The translations under genes were made by a program, and so were the position numbers. From JAPOVO01 sp026708165 (GTDB lineage Bacteria; Chloroflexota; UBA11872; VXNJ01), in NCBI GenBank assembly GCA_965208775.1, contig OZ242360.1, positions 1,612,001 through 1,676,000 on the forward strand: a stretch of 64,000 nt of DNA, read 5' to 3'. The notes under the pieces are model-generated. The model did not search any database, was not told where the DNA came from, and saw nothing but the letters and a program-made list of their open reading frames with translations. Shown here piece after piece: positions 1-9,635 of the stretch (position 1 is its first letter; each line of letters starts with the position of its first letter).

Positions 1-2
1 CC

Positions 3-611
3 CTGGCCAGAGGCGGCGATCCGTGTCCGACTTGCGGCGCCCCGCTTCGCGAGACCCGTGGAATCGAGATGGGGCATACCTTCAAGCTGGGGACCCGCTA
101 CTCGGAAACAATGGACGCTACCTTTCTGGACAGCGAGGGCGAGCAGCAGCCCGTAATCATGGCGAGCTACGGAATCGGCATAGGGCGTCTGCTGGCGTCA
201 GCAATAGAACACTTCCACGACGACGACGGAATACTCTTTCCGGCCAGCATCAGCCCTTACGACGTCCACGTCGTCGAGTTGGGCGAAGCGGAGCAGGTTC
301 GCGAAGCCGCCTCGCAACTGCATGTGGCGCTGGAAGCGGCGGGTGTGGAGGTTCTTCGCGACGACCGCAACGAGAGTGCCGGGGTCAAGTTCAAGGACGC
401 CGATCTCATCGGCATACCCCTGCGGGTGACCGTAAGCCCGAGGTCTCTCAAGAACGGAGGCGTCGAGCTGAAGCGGCGGTCGAGCTCCGAATCGACCATG
501 CTGGCCCTCGACTCGGCGGTCGGGGAGATCGTCGATCTGCGACGACGGCTGATGGACGATTTGGACCCGGAACGCCCGCAGTGGAGCCACACCGCCAGCA
601 GCTCCGAATGA
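3..611 (+). CDS. proS: prolyl-tRNA synthetase, C-terminal part (5' truncated by window edge)
   Basis: Charges tRNA-Pro with proline in the cytoplasm. The window enters the gene in frame. A CPTCG knuckle of the insertion/editing region is followed by the class II motif 3 segment (GIGIGRLLASAIE) and then the anticodon-binding domain (around DDRNESAGVKFKDADLIG). These segments and their order match bacterial ProS. Only about 200 C-terminal residues are present. The stop overlaps the start of the next gene by four bases (ATGA), so the two are probably translationally coupled. Confidence 0.95.
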   Translation: MARGGDPCPTCGAPLRETRGIEMGHTFKLGTRYSETMDATFLDSEGEQQPVIMASYGIGIGRLLASAIEHFHDDDGILFPASISPYDVHVVELGEAEQVREAASQLHVALEAAGVEVLRDDRNESAGVKFKDADLIGIPLRVTVSPRSLKNGGVELKRRSSSESTMLALDSAVGEIVDLRRRLMDDLDPERPQWSHTASSSE

Positions 612-1780
612 TCGACCCCAGGCTGACCTGCACAGAATGCGGCGTTGCGCAGCCACTTGACTACGCCGCTCTTGAATGCGTGGAGTGTTCGCGGCCGCTG
701 CGAGTGGAGGTCGATGTCCCGGCGGTCGGCGGAAGTCTGAACGCAGTCACCAGGCCGGGGATGCGCGGCTTGTGGAAGTACGGACCGTTGCTGCCGTTTG
801 CCGATAGCGTCGACCCGGTTACGCTTGGCGAGGGCGGGACTCCTACGGTTGCGCTCGACAACTGGGGCGGCTTGATCGGCGTTCCCAACGTCTACGCAAA
901 GCTCGAATACGCGTCTCCGACGGGTTCATTCAAGGACAGAGGGTCCGCGACCCTCGTTACCCGACTGCGCGAGTTGGGCGTCAGGAAAGCTGTGGAGGAC
1001 TCGTCCGGCAACGCCGGAGCGTCGGTAGCGGCGTACTGCGCGAAAGCGGGGGTAGAGGCGGTCATATTCGCTCCGGAATCCGCGCCCGCCGCCAAGCTGA
1101 CGCAGATCGAAGTCTACGGGGCGGACCTGCAACTGATCCCGGGCGCGCGTGAGAATGCGACGAAAGCGGCCCGCGACGCCGCGCAGGCGCCGGACACCGC
1201 ATACGCGTCCCACAACCTGCATCCGTACTTCATCGAAGGCACCAAGACCTTTGCCTACGAGGTCTTTGAGGAATTTGCTGGTAGTGGCGTGATGCCCGAT
1301 CACGTGGTCATTCCGGTCGGAAACGGAAGTCTCTACCTTGGCGCGGCCAAGGGATTTCGGGAGCTCTCCGCGGCGGGATTCGAGTTTGCGTCGCCGCGAT
1401 TGCACCTCGCGCAGGTCGAGGCGTGCGCACCGCTGGCCGAAGCCGCGCGGGCCGGTCTCGACGCCCCCACGGAAGTCGCGCCGCAGCCCACCATAGCCGG
1501 GGGAATCTCCGTCGGCCAGCCTCCCCGGGGGAGGGAGGTCTTGCGGACGCTGCGGGATTCCGGGGGCGCGGCGGTCACCGTAAGCGAACGGGCGGTTTGG
1601 GACGCACGCCTGGAACTGGCGGAGCAAGAAGGTCTGTTTATAGAACCGACGTCGGCGGCGGCATTCGCGGGAGTTCGGCAGCTTGCCGACGTGGGAGTAA
1701 TCAAAGCCGGAGAGTCGGTGCTGATTGCAGTAACGGGCGCCGGTCTCAAGGACCCTCAACCCGCCGAACCGGCTGGCTAG
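608..1780 (+). CDS. thrC: threonine synthase
   Basis: PLP enzyme of fold type II that converts O-phosphohomoserine to threonine. The 390-residue protein starts at an ATG overlapping the proS stop. An N-terminal zinc-ribbon-like pair (CTEC, CVEC) is typical of the short ThrC class. The PLP lysine lies in SPTGSFKDRG, SSGNAGAS forms the asparagine loop, and PVGNGS is the phosphate-binding loop. An open reading frame continues upstream in frame, but that part is proS shadow. Pairing with proS is unusual; no other threonine-pathway gene is nearby. A cysteate/phosphohomoserine variant specificity cannot be excluded. Confidence 0.9.
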   Translation: MIDPRLTCTECGVAQPLDYAALECVECSRPLRVEVDVPAVGGSLNAVTRPGMRGLWKYGPLLPFADSVDPVTLGEGGTPTVALDNWGGLIGVPNVYAKLEYASPTGSFKDRGSATLVTRLRELGVRKAVEDSSGNAGASVAAYCAKAGVEAVIFAPESAPAAKLTQIEVYGADLQLIPGARENATKAARDAAQAPDTAYASHNLHPYFIEGTKTFAYEVFEEFAGSGVMPDHVVIPVGNGSLYLGAAKGFRELSAAGFEFASPRLHLAQVEACAPLAEAARAGLDAPTEVAPQPTIAGGISVGQPPRGREVLRTLRDSGGAAVTVSERAVWDARLELAEQEGLFIEPTSAAAFAGVRQLADVGVIKAGESVLIAVTGAGLKDPQPAEPAG

Positions 1781-1850
1781 GCGGAGCTCGCTTTTTAGAT
1801 CGGCCCTTTCGGCTTGACCGCCCCTGTGAAGATGAGAGGCGGACGCTGCG

Positions 1851-2984
1851 TTGACGAACCGGCGGTCGGGGGCATTCACGCTTGACCGAGCGACCATACG
1901 GAAGGGGCGGAACCTGGAGTTTTCCGTAGGCGACAGTCTGGACAGAAGCGAGCTGATCGTCCGCGAGGGGGTCGACGAGGACGGGCCTTCGGAGTTTTCC
2001 ATTGAGGCGCGGGTGATCGATCCGCCGCGCGGTTCGTCAGTTGAGCTGAAGCTTGGATCAGGTCTGAGGCTGTTGGAGGGAGAACTGATCCGAGCATTGG
2101 ACGATGGCACCAATAGCTTGGGTTGGTGCGTTGCGTTGCGCGCCGCCGCGCCGGGCAGGTTCCGGTATTCGGTCAATCTTCGGTCCCGTGAAGGCCAGGC
2201 CGTTGCCTCCGAGGGTCGAGACGTTACGGCAGTGGCCTGCGGCCGGATCGAGTTCGATCCGGCGGAGGACGGGTTTGCGTTTGACAACAGGGCCGACCTC
2301 TTTGGCCGTGCGAGACCCCCGCAGCGGGTCTTCGACGGCACGTTTGAGGGTGGACCCAGCCTGCTGCGGTCGCGGTTGTTCGACGGGCTGTACGAGTCGG
2401 TGTTCCAGACCGGCCTGTGTACGGGCATGGCGCGAGCGGCGTCGTGGTTCGCGACTGCCGATAACGCGGGGCGGGCGGTCGATCGGACGACCGACGACGA
2501 TGAGACTCGGGAGATAATTCAACTGCTGCACGGACGGCAGCTCAGCGACAGGGCCTTGCTGTCTTCGGCCTATGCGCTGCTGACCGGAGGGCCGCGCAGG
2601 GTCTTTCGGAAGTTCCGCGAACAAGCGCTTACGGCGGGCCGTTCGCCTATCGCCATAGACGTCGGGGTTCCCAAGCTAACCAGGAGCGACTTCCTCCGCG
2701 CCGTCGTGAGGCAGGGGCATACCGTAGTGCCCTATGCCTACCGGCTTCTGCCCGACGGCATCGCGCATATCCACGTTTACGATCCCGTGTATGCCTCGGG
2801 CAGGCGGGACGGGGAGGTACCGGTAATCGAGATCGACCTCGGTCGAAACAGCTACGTATATCGCAGGTGGTCGAGCGAAAACCCTGCCGATCGGACCACC
2901 ATCCTCGGCGTGCCGCTGTCGGCCTACGCCGGCGGCCGCACCGCTTACATCGCGGGAATCGCTTCGTTATTTGGCTTGTCGTGA
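1851..2984 (+). CDS. hypothetical protein with papain-like (C39/transglutaminase-like) core
   Basis: 377 residues from a TTG start preceded by a purine-rich stretch. The first ~160 residues look beta-rich without recognised motifs. The second half has the layout of a papain-fold cysteine peptidase: Cys190 in GLCTGMARAASWF at a helix start, His290 in GHTVVPYAY, and Asp311 in HIHVYDP. I infer a peptidase-like or transglutaminase-like fold from this spacing; substrate and activity are unknown. No signal peptide is evident. It lies 70 bp after thrC and 54 bp before a membrane-anchored protein on the same strand, so it may be part of one transcript. Confidence 0.6.
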   Translation: MTNRRSGAFTLDRATIRKGRNLEFSVGDSLDRSELIVREGVDEDGPSEFSIEARVIDPPRGSSVELKLGSGLRLLEGELIRALDDGTNSLGWCVALRAAAPGRFRYSVNLRSREGQAVASEGRDVTAVACGRIEFDPAEDGFAFDNRADLFGRARPPQRVFDGTFEGGPSLLRSRLFDGLYESVFQTGLCTGMARAASWFATADNAGRAVDRTTDDDETREIIQLLHGRQLSDRALLSSAYALLTGGPRRVFRKFREQALTAGRSPIAIDVGVPKLTRSDFLRAVVRQGHTVVPYAYRLLPDGIAHIHVYDPVYASGRRDGEVPVIEIDLGRNSYVYRRWSSENPADRTTILGVPLSAYAGGRTAYIAGIASLFGLS

Positions 2985-3038
2985 TGGCGACCGCGCCGCC
3001 CACCCGGTCCGGTCGCCGTACCTTTCGGAGTCATTGAG

Positions 3039-3743
3039 GTGAGGGGGTGTTGTTCGGGCTGCCTGGGAGTGATCGCGGCGCTGGTTGTCGCCGGCGCGCT
3101 GCTGGTCGGGGGCTTGGCGGCGATTGTCGCTTCCAGTGGGATAGTCGTCGTTCCGGTGTTCAGCAATCTGCTGTTCGATTCCCTGCCGGAGCCAGATGAA
3201 GGCTACGCGCTTCCGCGCGACGCGGGGGATGAGCGCCGCGAGCGCCTGAGTGAGATAGGCGACGAGCTGCGTGATTTCTTCCAATACGGCATCGAGCCGG
3301 CGACCGGCGCGTTCGAGCTGAGCGAGCAGGATGTTGCCGACATGCTGTCGGAGCTGATCGTGGGTCTGGAGGAAAACACCTTCTTGCGGTCGGTCGCTGT
3401 GGACCTGACACCCGACTCGGTCAATGCGTTCATGGTGGTCGACCTGGAGGCGGCGGCGCGGCAGGCAGACGTTTCGGCCTCGGTCGGGGAGCGGCCGCTG
3501 GAATTCGGGGTTACCACGGTCGAGATTGAGACAAGCGTTACGTTTGCCGACGACGTGTTGAACGTCGACGTAGAGCACATCCAGATCGGACACGCGCCCG
3601 ACTTCGTGGGGCGCATCCTGGCGTTCGTCACCGACATTTCGGTGGACGGCAGCGTTGCCAGACTTCCCGTGGACACCGGCATCGCCAGGCTGGTGATCGG
3701 CGAGGGGAATGTCGAGTTGGAGTTCAAGGGGATATTCGAGTGA
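3039..3743 (+). CDS. membrane-anchored hypothetical protein
   Basis: 234 residues from a GTG start. It begins MRGCCSGCLG and continues into one long hydrophobic helix (about residues 8-42), then a soluble part of about 190 residues with alternating beta-type segments. This fits an N-in anchored extracytoplasmic protein with an overall shape like LmeA/YpmS-type lipid-binding proteins, but I cannot assign a family. The four-cysteine N-terminus is odd. Its stop overlaps the start of the MobA-like gene by four bases (GTGA), so the two are co-translated. Confidence 0.65.
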   Translation: MRGCCSGCLGVIAALVVAGALLVGGLAAIVASSGIVVVPVFSNLLFDSLPEPDEGYALPRDAGDERRERLSEIGDELRDFFQYGIEPATGAFELSEQDVADMLSELIVGLEENTFLRSVAVDLTPDSVNAFMVVDLEAAARQADVSASVGERPLEFGVTTVEIETSVTFADDVLNVDVEHIQIGHAPDFVGRILAFVTDISVDGSVARLPVDTGIARLVIGEGNVELEFKGIFE

Positions 3744-4378
3744 GCCGCTCGCCAGCGATGTGTTCCGGCATGGGGGCCGTGCTGCTGACGGCGGGCCAGT
3801 CCCGGAGGATGGGGCAACCGAAGGGCCTCCTGGAGTGGGCGGGCAAACCGCTGCTGCGGCACCAGGTGGACGTGCTGCTCGGCTCGGGCGTGGGCGAGAT
3901 CGCGGTGGTGCTTGGGGAGGGCGTCGACGAGCTTGCGCCGCTGGTCCCAGACGATCGCCGCGTGAGGACGGTGTGGAACGCCCGTCACGCCGAGGGTCGC
4001 AGCGGATCGGTGGTTTTGGGGGCGCTGGCGCTGCGCGACCGCGATGCGGTGATGTTCTGCAACGTCGATCAACCGCTTTCGACGAGTCTTGTCGATGACT
4101 TCCTCGGCGGCGCGGCCGAGGTCCCGGACTTTCCGATCGCCGTCGCGGCGTTCGGCGGCAAGCGGGGACACCCGGTGCTGATCAGGCGTGCGCTCTTCCC
4201 GGAAGTCACGTCGATTTCCGAGTCGTCCGAGGGGCTAAAGGCCGTTATCAGAAAGGACCCGACGCGCGTCCTGACCGTGCCCGTCGACAGTCCCAACGCG
4301 CACCTGGGCTTCAACACCCGCGACGAGTACGAAAACGCCGTTCGGCGCCTGGATCGGGGAGAACTCGAAGCAGACTGA
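3740..4378 (+). CDS. MobA-like nucleotidyltransferase (MocA/molybdopterin cytidylyltransferase type)
   Basis: 212-residue NTP_transf_3 protein. The nucleotide-binding signature is LLTAGQSRRMGQPKGLLEW near residue 15. NVDQP near residue 110 holds the metal-binding Asp, and GKRGHPVLI is typical of MocA-like enzymes that add CMP or AMP to molybdopterin for xanthine-dehydrogenase-type enzymes. No molybdoenzyme is adjacent, so the cofactor link is inference from the family. The GTG start overlaps the upstream gene. A sugar nucleotidyltransferase is less likely because of the GHP motif. Confidence 0.8.
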   Translation: MSRSPAMCSGMGAVLLTAGQSRRMGQPKGLLEWAGKPLLRHQVDVLLGSGVGEIAVVLGEGVDELAPLVPDDRRVRTVWNARHAEGRSGSVVLGALALRDRDAVMFCNVDQPLSTSLVDDFLGGAAEVPDFPIAVAAFGGKRGHPVLIRRALFPEVTSISESSEGLKAVIRKDPTRVLTVPVDSPNAHLGFNTRDEYENAVRRLDRGELEAD

Positions 4379-4462
4379 GCTGCCCTTTGGGTAGTAAGAG
4401 GCTGCTACGGTCGAAGCCCGGTCAGGCTCCCAGCATCAGAGCGGTCGCTGGTCTGACGGCCT

Positions 4463-5926
4463 CTACTTAGCCCCTACGTCGACGGCGGCGGTGCCGAAGG
4501 TGTGGGCATGGTCGGCGGTCTCCGGTCCGGGGAATATCTTGCCCGGATTGAACCTTTTGTCCATCGAAAAGACGTCGCGGATCTTGAGCATGGCGTCGAG
4601 GTCCGGTTCGCTGAACAGCTCGGGCATCTGGTGGATCTTCTCCATACCGATTCCGTGCTCGCCGGTCAGAGTGCCGCCCACGTCGAGGCAGGCCTGGAGG
4701 ATCTTCTTGCCCGCGCTCATGACTCTCTCCAGCGCGCCCTCCTCGCGCTCGTCGAAGAGGATGAGAGGATGGATGTTGCCGTCGCCGGCGTGGAAGACGT
4801 TGGCGACCTCGAAGCCGTATTCCCGCCCGATTTCGTTGACCGATCTCAATACATCGGGCAGTCGCGTGCGAGGAATTACGCCGTCCTGCACGTAGTAGTT
4901 GGGGGCGAGGACTCCGATTGCGCCGAACGCGCCCTTTCGGGCGGCCCAGAGGCTGTTGCGTTGGGAGCCTTTGCTGGCTATTCGGATTTCGGTGGCGCCG
5001 TTGGCCCGGCATATCGAGTCGACGCTCGCCGCCTGATCATCGATTCCGTCCTGAAGTCCTTCAACCTCGATTATGAGGATGGCCCCGGCGTCGGTCGGGA
5101 GCCGGGCCGAGGGCAGCCATTTGGCGACGGCCCGCGTGCACGTCCGGTCCATCAGCTCCATCGCGGCGGGGATTATTCCGGCGGCGATTATGTCGGAGAC
5201 CGTGGCGGTGGCTTCGTCGACGGAGTCGTAGACGGCGAGCAGCGTTCTGACCGACTCGCTTGAATGCACGAGCCGGACGGTGATCCTGGTGACGATTGCC
5301 AGGGTCCCCTCCGATCCGACTATCACGCCGCGCAGGTCGTAGCCGGGAGCGTCGATGGCGGCGCCGCCACAGGTCACAACCTCTCCCTGAGGGGTGACGA
5401 CTTCAAGGCCCAACACGTGGTTGGTGGTCACACCGTAGGCGAGCGTGTGAGGCCCCCCGGCGTTGGTCGCCACGTTGCCGCCGATGGTTGATGCCTTTTC
5501 GCTGGATGGATCGGGTACGTACTGAAACCCGCGAGGCGCGACCTCGGCGGTGAGGTCGAGATTGACCACGCCCGGCTCGACGACCGCGATCATGTTTCGG
5601 TAGTCGATGCTGATGATCCGGTTCATGCGCGCGGTCGAGAGAACGATCCCGCCCTTGAGCGGAATGCAGCCGCCAGCGAGACCGGTCCCGGCTCCGCGCG
5701 CGACGACGGGTATCCCGCGCGCGCGGGCGATATTCACGACCTCGACTACCTCTTGTGTCGAGGCAGGAAACACGACCGCGTCGGGCCGTCGCCGCGCCAC
5801 CGAGCCGTCGTATTCGTATAGAAGCAGGTCTTCCGCCCGGTGGAGGACATTATCGGGTCCGACGGCCGCGGCCAGCTCGGCTACGACGTTGACGCCGGAC
5901 TTCGTGTCAAGGGCCGTTGCGGTCAT
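4463..5926 (-). CDS. FAD-linked oxidase, GlcD/D-lactate dehydrogenase-like
   Basis: 487 residues, the normal length for GlcD-type 2-hydroxyacid dehydrogenases. The FAD_binding_4 part contains VARGAGTGLAGGC and GGNVATNAGGPHTLAYG. The C-terminal FAD-oxidase domain contains HAGDGNIHP and TGEHGIGMEK, which hold the metal/substrate histidines. It should oxidise a 2-hydroxy acid (glycolate, D-lactate or similar). Partner subunits GlcE and GlcF are absent here, so it may work as a single-subunit enzyme or with distant partners. Confidence 0.88.
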   Translation of the reverse strand: MTATALDTKSGVNVVAELAAAVGPDNVLHRAEDLLLYEYDGSVARRRPDAVVFPASTQEVVEVVNIARARGIPVVARGAGTGLAGGCIPLKGGIVLSTARMNRIISIDYRNMIAVVEPGVVNLDLTAEVAPRGFQYVPDPSSEKASTIGGNVATNAGGPHTLAYGVTTNHVLGLEVVTPQGEVVTCGGAAIDAPGYDLRGVIVGSEGTLAIVTRITVRLVHSSESVRTLLAVYDSVDEATATVSDIIAAGIIPAAMELMDRTCTRAVAKWLPSARLPTDAGAILIIEVEGLQDGIDDQAASVDSICRANGATEIRIASKGSQRNSLWAARKGAFGAIGVLAPNYYVQDGVIPRTRLPDVLRSVNEIGREYGFEVANVFHAGDGNIHPLILFDEREEGALERVMSAGKKILQACLDVGGTLTGEHGIGMEKIHQMPELFSEPDLDAMLKIRDVFSMDKRFNPGKIFPGPETADHAHTFGTAAVDVGAK

Positions 5927-6010
5927 GTATTTCCGGTGCGTTTCCTTAGCTGCGGCCAGCTTTCGGGAGTCGCCGCAATTCTACTGTTCGGCGCTCCCGG
6001 TCGGGCGTTA

Positions 6011-6646
6011 TCAGTTCGATCGGCCGCTCTCCGCCCGCCTGACCGCCGCCGCCAGCTTGGCGATCTCGCCGTCCAGCACCTCTATATGCATCTTCATCGC
6101 TTCAAGGATGCTCGTCTGCTCCAGAAGCTGCTGGCGGGTGCTGTTGTCGACCTGAAGGCCCGCCGAGACGTATTCCGCGAGCATGACGAGCGACGTTGGC
6201 AAATCGAGTTTCCGGGTCCACTGGCCGGTCAGCGCCATGATGAGTTTGAGATACTCGGTGAATCTGGAGGCTACGGGTTTCGCCAACTCCGCGATCTCGG
6301 GGTTGTCCGGGTCGGTCCAGTTCACCCCTCGGACCTCGGCGATCATTCGCGGACTGGACTCGATTATCTTCAGGACCTCAAATCGCTCGTGCCCCAGGAC
6401 GTTGATGTCGATGGTCCCGTTGTCCTTGTATTGGGCCGACACGATGTGCGCGGTGGAGCCGATGCGGTGTATCTCGACGGGATCGAGCCCTTCGGCCTTT
6501 CCGGACTTGAGCAAGATCACGCCGAAGGGCGTCTCAGTTTCCAGGCAGTCCCCGATCATTTGCAGATAGCGCGGCTCGAAGATGTGCAGCGGCATGGTCG
6601 AACGCGGAAAAAGCACGCTCGGCAGAGGAAAAAGATCCAGGATCAT
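6011..6646 (-). CDS. LON peptidase substrate-binding domain protein
   Basis: About 211 residues consisting of the Lon N-terminal (substrate-recognition) domain alone: FPLPSVLFPRSTMPLHIFEPRY at the start and LGHERFEVL mid-domain, with a helical tail ending in a short coiled-coil-like segment. No ATPase or protease domain follows, so this is the stand-alone form. I start at MILDLFPLP, where GGAAAG precedes and the family homology begins; an in-frame ATG 24 codons upstream gives a non-homologous extension. Function is unknown; family members are proposed adaptors or regulators. Confidence 0.82.
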   Translation of the reverse strand: MILDLFPLPSVLFPRSTMPLHIFEPRYLQMIGDCLETETPFGVILLKSGKAEGLDPVEIHRIGSTAHIVSAQYKDNGTIDINVLGHERFEVLKIIESSPRMIAEVRGVNWTDPDNPEIAELAKPVASRFTEYLKLIMALTGQWTRKLDLPTSLVMLAEYVSAGLQVDNSTRQQLLEQTSILEAMKMHIEVLDGEIAKLAAAVRRAESGRSN

Positions 6647-6811
6647 CGGACTATCGCTTTCCGAAACTTGCGGGCGTTCGACGCGAGCCAAATCGCGCCG
6701 CCGCCCCGCGTACATCATACGCGGCTTAAGGCCGTATTCGACGCGTTGCGCGGTCCTTGCCGGCGGCGCGCGAACGCCCCGCGACAGGTCAAGTCGCGGG
6801 CGGGTTTCGGT

Positions 6812-7912
6812 CTACTCGACTTGCGGTACGTCGAGCCAGACGCCGCGTTGGGAGGCCTCGATAGCGGCGTCGATGACCTCCTGAGTCCGCAATCCGTCGG
6901 CCAGCGTAGGCGCGATGTCGCGCCCTTCCTTGATGGACGTGACGAAGTTGCGCATCATGCGCTCGCCAAAGAACGCCAACACGCCCGCGTGGTCGGCTTC
7001 TTCGAGCGGCAGATTGGGGTCCACGATCTCGGGATCGTGCCCGGGGCGGTGCCTTTGCGCCTCCATGACTCCGTCGGTGACGAAAGCGAACTTGGTGCCG
7101 CCGATGGTGAAGTTGCTGCGCCCCAGCGGCTTGTGGCTGTCGATAAGTCCGATTCTGCTGGTCAGCACGGTGCCGTTCGCTCCCGAAGCGAACTTGACGA
7201 GCAGGTTGGCCTCGTCGTCGAGCTCCAGCGGAAACGTCTCGCCCGAGTCGTCGATTCCCTCCTTGACATGTGTTTCCAGCGAGGCGGCGACCCTGGTGAT
7301 GGGACCGGCCCAGAATTGCACAAGGTCGATGGCGTGCGAGCCGAGGTCCGCCACCACGCCCGCCGAGGTGCTGCCGGGGTCGGTTTTCCAGTTACGCTTC
7401 GGCGAGCCTTGCAGCATCGAGCTGTTGTAGCGCTCGGCGTGGAGATTGAGGATTTGGCCGATCTCGCCGTCGTCGATCATGCGGCGCACCTGCTGCACGA
7501 GCGGGTTGGCGCGCAGCGTGAATCCCACCATGCTGCGCAGGTTGTTTGATTTAACACCGGCGTACATCTCCCGGCCCTGCTCGGCGTTGTTTGCGATTGG
7601 TTTTTCAACGAAGACGTGCCGCCCGGCCTCTATCGACCGCATGGTCAGGTCGTAGTGGGTGTGGTCCGGGGTGGCGATCACGACGCCGTCAAGGCCTTCG
7701 ATGGAGAGCAGCTCGTCCGGGTCGGTCGTAATGAAGTCGATGCCATGACGCGAGGCCGTTGCGCGGGCGCGATCGAGGTTGGGACCGCAGATGCCCAGGG
7801 CGACGCCGTCCTCAACGAACCCCAGACCCTCCAGGTGGGCTTCGGACATGAAACCGTAGCCAAAGAAACCAAGACCTACTTTTCCATCAGGAGTCATGAC
7901 GACGCGCTCCAT
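6812..7912 (-). CDS. Gfo/Idh/MocA family oxidoreductase
   Basis: 366-residue NAD(P)-dependent dehydrogenase. The Rossmann motif GFFGYGFMSEAHLEG is at the N-terminus, followed by the EKP signature (HVFVEKPIA) near residue 99. The substrate-domain motif DLGSHAIDL near residue 195 includes the conserved catalytic His. Substrates are usually sugars, polyols or inositols; none can be named here. An alternative start five codons in (MTPDGK) has GGAG upstream. It stands alone on the minus strand. Confidence 0.87.
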   Translation of the reverse strand: MERVVMTPDGKVGLGFFGYGFMSEAHLEGLGFVEDGVALGICGPNLDRARATASRHGIDFITTDPDELLSIEGLDGVVIATPDHTHYDLTMRSIEAGRHVFVEKPIANNAEQGREMYAGVKSNNLRSMVGFTLRANPLVQQVRRMIDDGEIGQILNLHAERYNSSMLQGSPKRNWKTDPGSTSAGVVADLGSHAIDLVQFWAGPITRVAASLETHVKEGIDDSGETFPLELDDEANLLVKFASGANGTVLTSRIGLIDSHKPLGRSNFTIGGTKFAFVTDGVMEAQRHRPGHDPEIVDPNLPLEEADHAGVLAFFGERMMRNFVTSIKEGRDIAPTLADGLRTQEVIDAAIEASQRGVWLDVPQVE

Positions 7913-8005
7913 TCACTTCGATTCGAGTGTCTGCTATCGAGGACATTTGGGATTCGCGCCATGATAAACGCTCCGACCGTTCAGTCGCCGATGCTGGGGC
8001 GCATG

Positions 8006-8872
8006 TCAAGACGCTTCCGCGCCGTAGAGGTCGACGCCGAAGACCATGTTGTCGATGAGGCGGACCCGGCCCACGTAGGCGGCGCAGCTTATGACCATAG
8101 GCTCGGCGGTGCGGTCAAGCTCGTCGAGCGTGAAGGCATGGGCCGCGCTAACGTACTCCGTCCGGCAGCGAGGCTCGGCGGCGAGCGTGGACGTGACCAG
8201 CTCGCACAGCGTCCGGGCGTTCCGTTCTCCCGATTCATAGGCGTCGGCCGCGGACTTCAGCGCCCTATACACAATCGCGGCGGCGAGTGATTGATCGTCG
8301 CTCATCAACCGGTTGCGACTGCTGAGCGCCAACCCCTCGCCGTTTCGGACTGTCGGCACTACCGGCATCTCGATGTCGAAATCGAGGTCTCGAATCAGGG
8401 CGTCGATCACCCGGGTCTGTTGCCAATCTTTCTGTCCGAACACGGCGACGTTCGGACGAATGACGTTAAAGAGCTTGGCGACGACCGTCGCCACCCCGCG
8501 GAAGTGTCCGGGGCGGTACTCGCCTTCGAGCCGTTGCGAGATGGGGCCGGGCTCGACATAAGTCTCGAATCCTTCGGGGTATACCTCCTCGACCGGGGGC
8601 GCCCAGACCAGATCGACGCCCTCGCGCTCGAAGATGTCCATGTCCCGTTCGAATGGCCGGGGATAGGTTTGGAAGTCGTCGGCCCCTTCGAACTGCGCGG
8701 GGTTCACGAACAGGCTGGCGACCAGAAAGTCGCTTTCGGCCCGCGTCGCGCGGACCACGGCGACGTGGCCGTCGTGCAGGGCGCCCATTGTCGCGGCCAG
8801 CCCGACGCGGCCCGCCGTGCGATTGAGCGCGGCCCTGGCTTCGACACGTGTCTTGACGATATCCATGGTCAT
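8006..8872 (-). CDS. panC: pantoate--beta-alanine ligase
   Basis: Makes pantothenate from pantoate, beta-alanine and ATP. Signatures are TMGALHDGH near the N-terminus, SLFVNPAQF and YPRPFERD, GHFRGVATVVAKLFN, FGQKDWQQ (KMSKS-like region) and ALSSRNRLM. The usual Pro before TMGALH is Ala here. Length is about 288 residues, normal for the family. Three closely spaced starts (8899, 8872, 8866) lack a clear ribosome site; I chose one of the two near the family start. panB and panD are not in the window. Confidence 0.93.
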   Translation of the reverse strand: MTMDIVKTRVEARAALNRTAGRVGLAATMGALHDGHVAVVRATRAESDFLVASLFVNPAQFEGADDFQTYPRPFERDMDIFEREGVDLVWAPPVEEVYPEGFETYVEPGPISQRLEGEYRPGHFRGVATVVAKLFNVIRPNVAVFGQKDWQQTRVIDALIRDLDFDIEMPVVPTVRNGEGLALSSRNRLMSDDQSLAAAIVYRALKSAADAYESGERNARTLCELVTSTLAAEPRCRTEYVSAAHAFTLDELDRTAEPMVISCAAYVGRVRLIDNMVFGVDLYGAEAS

Positions 8873-9149
8873 AGAACGATAGCGCGACATCGGTAGCAAG
8901 TGCTTGTTTGCGCAGCGAAATCGGCCTAATCAACGGGGTTGGCAAGTGCCGCCGATAGACACTTGACTATGGCGTATGTACCGGCGCTTCAAGAACGGTT
9001 CCGGTCTCGACATTCGGAGGCCGAGCGTGTCAACGCCACGCATCTCACACTCTTGATCGAAGAGATAGGATGGGGTTAGGAAGTAGAGGCGACGTTCATC
9101 TCTGTATCAACTCGAGGTCGGGCATTGACATCTCCAATGAGCCGCTCGG

Positions 9150-9635
9150 ATGATTAGCTTTTTGCTACGGTCTTGGTTTGGCATGTCGGCTCCGGCACGC
9201 AGCCCCGCAGTACGCATTGCCTGCCTATGCTTTTGCCTCGCCGCGCTCTGCGCTTTTGCCGTCTCATGCGGGGGCCGCGCCGACTCTTCCCCTGAGGCGA
9301 GGATGTTGGAGGAGGGCAGGAGACTTTACGTACAGGAATGTCAGCTATGCCATGGCGACGCGGGAACGGGTAACGGAGCTCTCCCGAACACACCGGTTCA
9401 CGCGCCGAGGGGACACACCTGGCACCATCCTGACGGTCAGCTCAAGGAACTGATTCTCGGCACGTTGGATTATCCGGGGAGGACCATGCCCGGTTTCGCG
9501 GACAAGATGACAGGGAGCGAGGTCGACGCTGTTTTGGAGTACATGAAATCGAACTGGCCGGCTGAGCTGCGCGAAGCACAGGAAGAGATTAGCCGCAACT
9601 GGCTGGAGCAGAGCCGGGACGAGAGCGATCAGTGA
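9150..9635 (+). CDS. c-type cytochrome lipoprotein
   Basis: 161 residues. A hydrophobic signal ends in a lipobox-like AVSC followed by GG, indicating an outer-leaflet lipoprotein. A single haem site, CQLCH, follows near residue 68, with a likely axial Met in RTMPGF and the helix SEVDAVLEYMKSNW typical of class I cytochromes. It probably carries electrons in aerobic respiration. A second ATG 11 codons in is a possible start that still leaves a complete signal peptide. There is no obvious partner gene on either side. Confidence 0.85.
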   Translation: MISFLLRSWFGMSAPARSPAVRIACLCFCLAALCAFAVSCGGRADSSPEARMLEEGRRLYVQECQLCHGDAGTGNGALPNTPVHAPRGHTWHHPDGQLKELILGTLDYPGRTMPGFADKMTGSEVDAVLEYMKSNWPAELREAQEEISRNWLEQSRDESDQ

